Of a stretch of 64,000 nucleotides of DNA, positions 57,124 through 64,000 are shown in pieces. Each line of letters opens with the position of its first letter. The stretch's first letter is position 1. Source of the stretch: Chromatiaceae bacterium (GTDB taxonomy: Bacteria; Pseudomonadota; Gammaproteobacteria; Chromatiales; Chromatiaceae); assembly GCA_024235415.1 (NCBI GenBank), contig JACKML010000001.1, positions 248,001-312,000 on the forward strand, in the 5' to 3' direction. Both the position numbers and the translations under genes were made by a program. Under the pieces are notes generated by a model. It worked only from the letters and a program-made list of their open reading frames with translations. It made no database searches and was not told the origin of the DNA.

Positions 57124-57990
57124 TCAGGCCCGCGCCTTTTCTTCGCGTCCCAACTCGCGAAGACCTTCCACCGCCTGTTGCAGAACCTCGCTGTCGGCCT
57201 TGCGCGGAAACACCATGTAGGCAGGGTGCGGGAACTCCGGGGCCTCGGTGACCTGGAACAGGCGTCCCGCCTGGATCAGCGCCCTGGCCATGCGGATCGG
57301 CAGGAAGCACGAGCCACCGTTGGCGAGGATCAGCTGCACGCCGAGCCAACCGATGTTGACGACCTGCGGAGGCCGCTCGAGATCGGGATAGTTTTCCCGG
57401 TGCTTGGCGTAGAAACCCGGCCCCCACTCCACATAGACATAGTCCTCGCCAGGCCAGCGCGTGTCCGGACGGGTGCTGACCATAACCAGTGTCTCGTCGA
57501 ACAGATGCTCGACGATCAGCCCCGGTGCATGGCTGGGTGTATACATGACGCCGATGTCCAGGGTCCCTTCGATCAGGCGCCGCATCAGGTCGTCTTCGAA
57601 TCCGATCTCGCTGCTGATCGAGACGTCGGGTGCCCGCTCACGCATCCATCCGACCCAGTGGGGCAGAAAATCGTCCCATAGCGCGATCCGCCCACCGATC
57701 CTGATCGAAGCGCGAAACCGGTTTGGCAGACCGACGTCATAACGCGCCTGCTCGACCGTCAATACCAGAGTCTTGGCATGTTGCAGAAAGCGTTGGCCTG
57801 GCGGGGTGAGGCTGGCGCCAGCGCGGTTGCGGGTGAACAACCGCGTCCCCAGTTCGCTTTCGAGGTTCTGTATACGCGCACTGACTGTGGACTGCGTCAC
57901 GTGCAGTCTTTTCGCGGCCTCGAGAAAACTGCCGTGCGCGGCAATCGCGAGAAAGGTCTTCGCCTGATCGATATCCACGTTTCCAATCAC
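57124..57990 (-). CDS. LysR-family transcriptional regulator
   Basis: The 288-residue protein has a winged HTH at about 5-65 (DIDQAKTFLAIAAHGSFLEA, AKRLHVTQSTVSARIQNLES) and a LysR substrate-binding domain to the end. The start is GTG 57990; a second GTG 12 nt inside is also possible. It is divergent from the HPP gene with a 106-bp AT-rich gap (58017-58040 contains TTAGCAATTAAATA), where LysR proteins usually bind to control themselves and the divergent gene. The effector is unknown. Confidence 0.93.
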   Translation of the reverse strand: MIGNVDIDQAKTFLAIAAHGSFLEAAKRLHVTQSTVSARIQNLESELGTRLFTRNRAGASLTPPGQRFLQHAKTLVLTVEQARYDVGLPNRFRASIRIGGRIALWDDFLPHWVGWMRERAPDVSISSEIGFEDDLMRRLIEGTLDIGVMYTPSHAPGLIVEHLFDETLVMVSTRPDTRWPGEDYVYVEWGPGFYAKHRENYPDLERPPQVVNIGWLGVQLILANGGSCFLPIRMARALIQAGRLFQVTEAPEFPHPAYMVFPRKADSEVLQQAVEGLRELGREEKARA

Positions 57991-58096
57991 ACCTTTTTAT
58001 ATCGACTATACCGATAGTATTAGCAATTAAATATCGTTTGTCCAAATTCCGATTGCACCAATATGCTGCGCGTAACAACCACCTCTGGAGACACCC

Positions 58097-58666
58097 GTGG
58101 TCAATTTACTGGCGGCACTGCGACGATACATCGGCTTCGCGCCTGAACAGGCGAGCCACCTCGAGAAAGGGGTATCCACCGTCGGTGGCATCATCAGCAT
58201 ACTGGGCGTCATGCTGATCAGTCAGGCACAACTCGGCCTGAGCGGCAGCGTCAGCATCATTTCCTCGATGGGCTCTTCTGCCGTGCTGCTTTTCGCGGTC
58301 CCGCATGGCCCGCTCTCACAGCCCTGGTCAGTGTTCGGTGGGCACCTGGTGTCGGCGCTCGTTGGTGTCGCCTGCGTCAAGCTGATCCACCAGCCGATGC
58401 TGGCCGCCGCTCTCGCTGTGGGGCTGGCGATCGGTGCCATGCACTATCTCCGCTGCATCCACCCACCCGGTGGTGCGACTGCCCTGGCGGTCGTGATCGG
58501 GGGTGACAGCGTGCACAAGCTCGGCTTCGAGTTCGTGTTGACGCCGGTTCTGCTCAACGCCATCACCATCCTGTTCGTCGCCGTATTGTTCAACCTGCCA
58601 TTCCCGTGGCGACGCTACCCGGTCGCACTGGCGCAGCGCAAAGCACCGGATACGCAACACAACTGA
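58097..58666 (+). CDS. HPP-family integral membrane protein
   Basis: The 189-residue protein has four to five membrane helices and the family signature MHYLRCIHPPGGATALAVVI. HPP proteins have been linked to nitrite transport in plant plastids and cyanobacteria; bacterial roles vary. A GTG start at 58097 has GGAG 6 nt upstream. It lies 23 nt before a CBS-domain gene. In many bacteria HPP and CBS are one fused protein, so the two products probably work together. Control by the divergent LysR is likely. Confidence 0.9.
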   Translation: MVNLLAALRRYIGFAPEQASHLEKGVSTVGGIISILGVMLISQAQLGLSGSVSIISSMGSSAVLLFAVPHGPLSQPWSVFGGHLVSALVGVACVKLIHQPMLAAALAVGLAIGAMHYLRCIHPPGGATALAVVIGGDSVHKLGFEFVLTPVLLNAITILFVAVLFNLPFPWRRYPVALAQRKAPDTQHN

Positions 58667-58689
58667 CGCACCGATGGAGGATTGATGTC

Positions 58690-59331
58690 ATGAGCAGAGA
58701 TACCGAAACGGCCAAACCCCGGCGCGAGGACTACCAACGCGCCTTGTCGAGCATGAACACCTTCATGGACATCGAGGTGAACGATCTGATGATGCTCGCC
58801 GATCGCGCCCAGCAATTCGCTGTGCGGCGCGTGACCGCGTCAATCGGTGTGACACAGATCATGAGCAAACCGGTTACCGTGGTCTCGCCACAGACGACGA
58901 TGTCTGCAGCGGCACACCTGATGGTCGAAGGACGCATCAGCGGCTTGCCCGTCGTTGATGACGCCAATCGCCTGCTCGGCATCATCACCGAGGCGGATTT
59001 CCTGCGCGCCCTCGGCGTGCCTGCGCACCATCCCACACACAGCATCTGGCAGACGCTGGAGTCGATGTTCAGCCACCTCGCCCATCATGCGGGGATGGAA
59101 GGCCCGAACGACCCGGTCGCCGAGCACATGGTTCGCGAGGTGATCTGTGTGGGAGAGGAACAGGACGTGCACGATGTGCTGGATGCCATGAAGCGGCACC
59201 GGGTAAAGCGGGTCCTGGTGTGTGACAACGAACGGCACGTGTCGGGCGTCATCACCCGCTCCGACCTGGTGAGGATCTTTTTCGACCGCTACACCCAGGG
59301 CAGCGCCCTCAGTGCGCAAGTATCTGGCTGA
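58690..59331 (+). CDS. CBS-pair domain protein
   Basis: From ATG 58690 (GGAGG 9 nt upstream) the protein has 213 residues. An N-terminal helical segment precedes two CBS motifs (about 56-105, TQIMSKPVTVVSPQTTMSAA to IITEADFLRAL; about 145-205, EHMVREVICVGEEQDVHDVL to VITRSDLVRIF). CBS pairs bind adenosyl nucleotides. Its position after HPP suggests it regulates that membrane protein. Its last 23 nt overlap the 3' end of convergent aapP. Confidence 0.92.
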   Translation: MSRDTETAKPRREDYQRALSSMNTFMDIEVNDLMMLADRAQQFAVRRVTASIGVTQIMSKPVTVVSPQTTMSAAAHLMVEGRISGLPVVDDANRLLGIITEADFLRALGVPAHHPTHSIWQTLESMFSHLAHHAGMEGPNDPVAEHMVREVICVGEEQDVHDVLDAMKRHRVKRVLVCDNERHVSGVITRSDLVRIFFDRYTQGSALSAQVSG

Positions 59332-60088
59332 GGAACAGCTTGGTCCGGTCGGACTGCGGGTTATGGAAGAACGCCTCGGGTTCGTTCTGCTCGATGATCT
59401 CGCCGCCGTCCATGAAGATGACGCGGTTGGCCACCGTCTTCGCGAAGCCCATCTCGTGGGTCACGCACAGCATGGTCATACCGCTCTCGGCCAGTTCCAC
59501 CATGGTGTCCAGCACCTCCTTGATCATCTCCGGGTCGAGTGCCGACGTCGGTTCGTCGAACAACATGATGCTCGGATTCATGCACAGGCTGCGGGCGATG
59601 GCGACGCGCTGCTGCTGGCCACCTGACAGCTGGCCGGGATACTTTCTTGCCTGTTCCGGGATCTTGACCTTTTCGAGGTACTGCATCGCCACCTGCTCCG
59701 CCTCCCTGCGCGGCATCCTGCGCACCCAGATCGGTGCAAGACAGCAGTTTTCCAGCACAGTCAGGTGTGGAAACAGGTTGAAGTGCTGGAACACCATGCC
59801 CACCTCGCGGCGGATCTGGTCGATATGCTTGATATCGTCGGTCAGTTCCGTACCGTCGACGATAATCTGGCCATCCTGATGTTCTTCGAGCCGGTTGATG
59901 CAACGGATCATCGTCGACTTCCCGGACCCGGACGGCCCGCAGATGACAATACGCTCGCCCTTGGACACGCCCAGATTGATGTCCTTGAGTACGTGAAACT
60001 GGCCGTACCACTTGTGCACGTGACGCAACTCGATCATCAACCGCTCTGACGCGTCGACGTCCGGGCGGGAGGTATTGGCATCGGACAT
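59309..60088 (-). CDS. aapP: Amino-acid ABC transporter ATP-binding protein
   Basis: The 259-residue ATPase belongs to the GlnQ/AapP group. Walker A is GPSGSGKSTM, the ABC signature is LSGGQQQRVAIARSL, Walker B is IMLFDEPTSALD and the switch His is in CVTHEMGF. It powers uptake of polar or general L-amino acids with AapQ, AapM and AapJ. It is the last gene of the operon, 15 nt after aapM. Its 3' end overlaps the CBS gene on the other strand. Confidence 0.96.
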   Translation of the reverse strand: MSDANTSRPDVDASERLMIELRHVHKWYGQFHVLKDINLGVSKGERIVICGPSGSGKSTMIRCINRLEEHQDGQIIVDGTELTDDIKHIDQIRREVGMVFQHFNLFPHLTVLENCCLAPIWVRRMPRREAEQVAMQYLEKVKIPEQARKYPGQLSGGQQQRVAIARSLCMNPSIMLFDEPTSALDPEMIKEVLDTMVELAESGMTMLCVTHEMGFAKTVANRVIFMDGGEIIEQNEPEAFFHNPQSDRTKLFLSQILAH

Positions 60089-60103
60089 TCTCTACTCCGT
60101 ACC

Positions 60104-61201
60104 CTAGCGGGTGTGACCGGTATGCAGCTTGCGCTCGAGCGAAAGGCTGTAGCGCGACATGCTGAAACAGAAGACCCAATACACCAGGGCCGCGAACGAC
60201 AACCCCTCGATGGCATACCCCAGCCAGTTCGGGTCGGCCAGCGCGGCCTGGATCATCGCCAGCATGTCGAACAGGCCGATGATCAGCACCAGTGTCGTAT
60301 CCTTGAACAGCGCGATGAAGGTATTCACGATCCCGGGGATCACCAGCTTGAGCGCCTGCGGCAGGATGATAAGGCCCATGCTCTGCCAGTAACTCAAACC
60401 GAGTGCCTGCGCCGCCTCGTACTGCCCCTTGGGAATCGCCTGCAGACCGCTGCGCACCACCTCCGCCATGTATGCCGACTGAAAAAGCGCGATGCCGATC
60501 ATGGCCCGCAGCAATTTGTCGAAATGCGTCCCTTCAGGGAGGAACAGCGGGAGCATGACAGACGACATGAACAACACCGTGATCAGCGGGACGCCGCGCC
60601 AGAACTCGATGATCACCACCGATACCGACTTGACGATCGGCATATCGGAACGCCGGCCCAGCGCCAGCAGGATACCCAGCGGCAGCGATGCCGCCATGCC
60701 CACCGACGACAGGATCAGGGTCAGCGTCAGACCGCCCCAGCGACTGGTCTCGACATATTCGAGCCCGAACACACCGCCGGAAAACAACATGAAAGCAATC
60801 ACCGGATAACCGAACAGCACGAACGGCACCAGCCAACGTTTCCACGGGAAGCGTTTGATGAACAGCGGCACCATCAGCAGGACCAGCAATATGGCGGCCA
60901 GGTTGATCCGCCAGTATTCAGTCTCAGGATACAGGCCGTACATGAACTGGTTCATGCGCACGCCGACGAACACCCAGCAGGCGCCACCGCTTTCACAAGC
61001 TTCACGCGAATCGCCGAACCAGTCGGCGTCGATCAGTGCCCACTGAACCAACGGAGGGATGGTCAGGTACAGCAGATAGGCAGCACCCAGGGTCAGCAGG
61101 GAATTGAGCCAGGACGAAAAAAGGTTGGCACGCAACCATGCGATCGCCCCGATACTGGTCGACGGCGGTGGCAGATCCGGATGTGGGACGTGCGTCGTCA
61201 T
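60104..61201 (-). CDS. aapM: Amino-acid ABC transporter permease AapM
   Basis: The 365-residue permease has about eight membrane helices and the HisM-type EAA loop (VVRSGLQAIPKGQYEAAQALGLSYWQSMGLIILPQAL). The long N-terminal region with an extra periplasmic domain (YPETEYWRINLAAI) is typical of AapM. It starts 4 nt after aapQ. Confidence 0.95.
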   Translation of the reverse strand: MTTHVPHPDLPPPSTSIGAIAWLRANLFSSWLNSLLTLGAAYLLYLTIPPLVQWALIDADWFGDSREACESGGACWVFVGVRMNQFMYGLYPETEYWRINLAAILLVLLMVPLFIKRFPWKRWLVPFVLFGYPVIAFMLFSGGVFGLEYVETSRWGGLTLTLILSSVGMAASLPLGILLALGRRSDMPIVKSVSVVIIEFWRGVPLITVLFMSSVMLPLFLPEGTHFDKLLRAMIGIALFQSAYMAEVVRSGLQAIPKGQYEAAQALGLSYWQSMGLIILPQALKLVIPGIVNTFIALFKDTTLVLIIGLFDMLAMIQAALADPNWLGYAIEGLSFAALVYWVFCFSMSRYSLSLERKLHTGHTR

Positions 61202-61205
61202 GCCT

Positions 61206-62396
61206 TCACCTTTCGACCAGCTGATTGCGCTTGTTGTACCAGTTCATGAACAGCGAGATGACCAGGCTGATCAATAGATAGACACCCATTGTCATTGCGA
61301 TGACCTCGACTGCCTGTCCGGTCTGGTTGAGTGTCGTCCCGGCGAACACGTTGACCAGGTCCGGGTAGCCGATGGCCGTAGCCAGGGAAGAGTTCTTGGT
61401 CAGGTTCAGATACTGGCTGGTGAGCTGCGGGATGATCACGCGCATCGCCTGCGGGATGATCACCAGTTTCAACGTCACACGTGGCCGCAGTCCCAGCGCG
61501 TACGCCGCCTCGGTCTGGCCGTGGCTGACCGACTGGATGCCGGAGCGTACCGCCTCGGCGATGAACGCCGCGGTATAGATGCTGAGCGCCAGCACCAATG
61601 CCGCCAACTCGGGGATCACCTCGAGTCCACCGCGGAAATTGAAGCCCCCCAGCACCGGGTTGTCCCAGTGCAACGGCGAGCCGCTGACCCAGTAGGTCAG
61701 CAAGGGCAGACCGACGATCAGGGCGAATGCACTCAAGCCCGTAGGAAACTGCTGCCCGCTCGCCTCCTGGCGTTTGCGCGCCCAGCGCGCCAGCACCACC
61801 GCACCGACGATTGCCAGCAGCAATGCCGCGACGACAAGGCCAAAGCCGTCCTCGGCAATCGGCCTGGGGACGAACAGGCCACGGTTGTTGAGGAAGACGG
61901 CATCGCCGATGCTCAGGCTCTGCCGTGGGAGCGGCAGCGGGCGTAGCACCGCGAAGTACCAGAACATGATCTGCAACAGCAGCGGGATATTGCGAAAGGT
62001 CTCGATATAGACGGTGGCAAGCCGTGCCACCAGCCAGTTGTGCGACAACCGCGCGACCCCAATGAAGAATCCCAGGAAGGTCGCGAAGAAGATCCCGAGC
62101 GCCGCCACCAGCAGCGTGTTGAGCAGGCCGACGACGAAGGTGCGGCCGTAAGTGTAGGTCTCGTCGTATGGGATCAGGCTCTGCAGGATCCCAAACCCGG
62201 CCGCGTTGTCGAGAAAGCCGAAGCCGGTGGTGATTCCACGCTGCTCCATGTTCTGCAGCGTATTGCTCAGCAGGAAATTGCCAAAGGCGAGGATGCACAG
62301 GACCAGCAGGACCTGAAAGACGATGGCCCGGAAAGTGGGCTGACGCCAAAGCGGGACCTTTCCCGTCGAATCCTGAGAATAGTGCTCAGTGGCCAT
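61206..62396 (-). CDS. aapQ: Amino-acid ABC transporter permease AapQ
   Basis: The 396-residue permease pairs with AapM. The EAA loop is AVRSGIQSVSHGQTEAAYALGLRPRVTLKLVIIPQAMRVIIP. A periplasmic segment (GFGFLDNAAGFGILQSLIPY) near the first helix is an AapQ hallmark. It follows aapJ after 81 bp. Confidence 0.96.
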   Translation of the reverse strand: MATEHYSQDSTGKVPLWRQPTFRAIVFQVLLVLCILAFGNFLLSNTLQNMEQRGITTGFGFLDNAAGFGILQSLIPYDETYTYGRTFVVGLLNTLLVAALGIFFATFLGFFIGVARLSHNWLVARLATVYIETFRNIPLLLQIMFWYFAVLRPLPLPRQSLSIGDAVFLNNRGLFVPRPIAEDGFGLVVAALLLAIVGAVVLARWARKRQEASGQQFPTGLSAFALIVGLPLLTYWVSGSPLHWDNPVLGGFNFRGGLEVIPELAALVLALSIYTAAFIAEAVRSGIQSVSHGQTEAAYALGLRPRVTLKLVIIPQAMRVIIPQLTSQYLNLTKNSSLATAIGYPDLVNVFAGTTLNQTGQAVEVIAMTMGVYLLISLVISLFMNWYNKRNQLVER

Positions 62397-62477
62397 TGAG
62401 GTCAGCGGATATCACGCTTGAGGAAACCCGGGGCAGGTCCGGAGGCAAAGTCTCCGAACCTGCCGAATCGCCTTGGT

Positions 62478-63497
62478 TCAGCGAATAGGCGGTGCGTACT
62501 GCAGGCCACCCTTGCTCCACAACGCGTTCAGACCACGCGCGATGCCGAGCGCACTGCCCGCACCGACGTTGCGGTCGAAAGCCTCACCGTAGTTGCCCAC
62601 CTGTTTGATGATGTTGTAGCCCCAGTCATCCGGCAGACCCATCCATTCACCCTTCACACCCTCGACGCCCAGCAGGCGACGCACATTGGGATCGGCGGAA
62701 CCCGCTTTCATCTCGTCGACGTTGGCCGAGGTCACGCCGAGTTCCTCTGCATTGACCATCGCATACAGCGACCACTTGACGATGTTGAACCACTCGTCGT
62801 CACCCTGGCGCACCACAGGCCCCAGCGGCTCTTTTGAAATCACCTCGGGCAGCACCACGGCGCTCTTCGGGTCACTCAGCTTGATGCGCAGGGCATACAG
62901 CTGCGACTGGTCGGATGTCAGCGCATCGCAACGACCGGCCTCGAACGCCTTGATCGTCTGGTCCGACGTATCGAAGGTGATCGGCGTGTAGTTCATTTTG
63001 TTGCTGCGGAAATAATCGGCAAGGTTCAACTCGGTGGTCGTACCGGCCTGGATACAGAAGGAAGCACCGTCCATCTCCAACGCGCTCTTCACGCCAAGGT
63101 TTTTGGTGACCAGGAAGCCCTGCCCGTCATAGTAGTTGACGCCGGTGAAGTTCAGGCCGAGCGAGGTATCGCGCGTGTAGGTCCAGGTGGTGTTGCGCGG
63201 CAACATGTCGATCTCGCCGGACTGCAGCGCGGTGAAGCGTTCTTTTGCCGTCAACGGGTTGTACTTGACCTTCTCCGCATCGCCAAAGATCGCTGCAGCC
63301 ACTGCACGACACATATCGACGTCGATACCGGTGAACCGGCCCTTGTCGTCGGCGCTCGAGAAACCGGGCAGCCCGGTACTCACGCCGCATTGCACGAAGC
63401 CCTTGCTCTTGACCGCATCCAGCGTGGCGCCGGCATTCACGGCACCGGAAAGCATCAGGGCGGCACCCAGCCCCATCACGTATCTCGTTGCTTGCAT
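62478..63497 (-). CDS. aapJ: Periplasmic L-amino-acid-binding protein AapJ
   Basis: From ATG 63497 (GGAGGAG upstream) the protein has 339 residues. A signal peptide (about 1-23, MGLGAALMLSGAVNAG) precedes a solute-binding family 3 fold. Visible features are GVSTGLPGFS, GIDVDMCRAVAAAIFGD, DMLPRNTTWTYTRDT and the C-terminal DDWGYNIIKQVGNYGEAFDRNVG. It delivers amino acids to AapQMP. The 177-bp upstream gap must carry the operon promoter; TTGGGT with TAAGAA at 17 bp is only a weak candidate. Confidence 0.96.
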   Translation of the reverse strand: MQATRYVMGLGAALMLSGAVNAGATLDAVKSKGFVQCGVSTGLPGFSSADDKGRFTGIDVDMCRAVAAAIFGDAEKVKYNPLTAKERFTALQSGEIDMLPRNTTWTYTRDTSLGLNFTGVNYYDGQGFLVTKNLGVKSALEMDGASFCIQAGTTTELNLADYFRSNKMNYTPITFDTSDQTIKAFEAGRCDALTSDQSQLYALRIKLSDPKSAVVLPEVISKEPLGPVVRQGDDEWFNIVKWSLYAMVNAEELGVTSANVDEMKAGSADPNVRRLLGVEGVKGEWMGLPDDWGYNIIKQVGNYGEAFDRNVGAGSALGIARGLNALWSKGGLQYAPPIR

Positions 63498-63674
63498 GTC
63501 GCATCTCCTCCCAAATACCGCGGCCCGTCTGTGCACCGCTGGTTTCTTATTAAAGTGTTTCTGATGACCCAACCTGTACGGCGGTGTTCCGCGGTAGCGG
63601 TCGAGGCATCGTGGCCCGAGTGTCTCTTCCCGCGCCTGGTGCGTCAAGAACACCCTGCCGGCACCTGCCGAGGA

Positions 63675-64000
63675 TCAGCTGACCGCGACCCCGGCGATCA
63701 GCCGGTTCAGGCCATTCTCGTCCAGCACCTCGACACCGAGATCCCGCGCCTTTTCGAGTTTGGAACCGGCGTCTTCGCCGGCAACAACGTAGTCGGTTTT
63801 TTTCGAGACACTGCCGGCGACCTTCGCACCGAGTGCCTGCAGCCGCTGCTTGATCACATCACGCGGTTCCGACAGGGCACCTGTCAGGACGAAGGTCCTG
63901 CCAGCAAACGGCAGTGATTCGGGCACAGGGGTCGGCTCGCCTTCGGTCCAATACACACCCGCCTTGCGCAGCTTGTCGATCACCGCCAGGTTATGCGGCT
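63675..64000 (-). CDS. ligA: NAD-dependent DNA ligase, C-terminal BRCT region (partial)
   Basis: The frame is open to the right edge, so only the last 108 codons are seen. They encode the BRCT domain (FAGRTFVLTGALSEPRDVIK, VSKKTDYVVAGEDAGSKLEK, DLGVEVLDENGLNRLI) with the preceding linker (DKLRKAGVYWTEGEP), which match bacterial LigA. LigA seals nicks using NAD+ during replication and repair. The catalytic domain lies outside the window. Confidence 0.93.
   Translation of the reverse strand, partial: PHNLAVIDKLRKAGVYWTEGEPTPVPESLPFAGRTFVLTGALSEPRDVIKQRLQALGAKVAGSVSKKTDYVVAGEDAGSKLEKARDLGVEVLDENGLNRLIAGVAVS

Overview
The window reads as chromosome from a high-GC gammaproteobacterium, probably a Chromatiales-type, possibly sulfur-oxidising lineage. 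This is inferred from the gene order nuoA-N, tRNA-Leu, secG, tpiA, glmM, folP, ftsH, rlmE, yhbY, greA, carB, carA, from separate nuoC and nuoD, and from a DsrC/TusE-type domain. No 16S or species marker lies in the window.

Positions 1-10,880 are accessory DNA. They hold an Ig-like secreted protein running off the left edge, a lipoprotein, a repeat-rich autotransporter, and two HipA-kinase modules (hipBA on +, xre-hipA on -) that converge on an IS3-family transposase fragment. A truncated tyrosine-integrase gene sits just beyond the 3' end of the initiator tRNA gene. The block looks like the tRNA-proximal end of an integrated, decayed island. Its best regulatory signal is a row of four evenly spaced HipB-type operators (TAT-N2-N8-N2-ATA) in front of hipB.

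Positions 10,881-37,515 are conserved housekeeping DNA, nearly all on the minus strand. They contain initiator tRNA with its own promoter and terminator, the 14-gene Complex I operon with a clear promoter before nuoA, tRNA-Leu(GAG) with its terminator, Sec export (secG), glycolysis (tpiA), cell-wall precursor (glmM), folate (folP), membrane protease (ftsH), ribosome maturation (rlmE, yhbY), transcript cleavage (greA) and carbamoyl phosphate synthetase (carAB). A heptamer repeat (CACAACT) runs through the 3' end of folP.

Positions 37,600-49,320 hold a two-gene set made of a 2,772-residue exported modular protein and a polytopic membrane protein. Beside it are two thioredoxin-family genes (trxC-like and cnoX-like) and trmO/tsaA. 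The giant protein has no function I can assign and is the best candidate here for something undescribed.

Positions 49,400-64,000 are mixed: a GGDEF-EAL enzyme translationally coupled to a 21-codon leader ORF; a CPA2-type cation/proton antiporter; a small Cys-rich secreted protein; a GYF-like/transmembrane/pentapeptide-repeat protein; an orphan FliK-like plus FlhB-C-terminal-like pair; a beta-domain fused to a cysteine-less DsrC/TusE domain; a LysR regulator beside HPP and CBS genes; an amino-acid ABC transporter (aapJQMP); and the BRCT end of ligA at the right edge.
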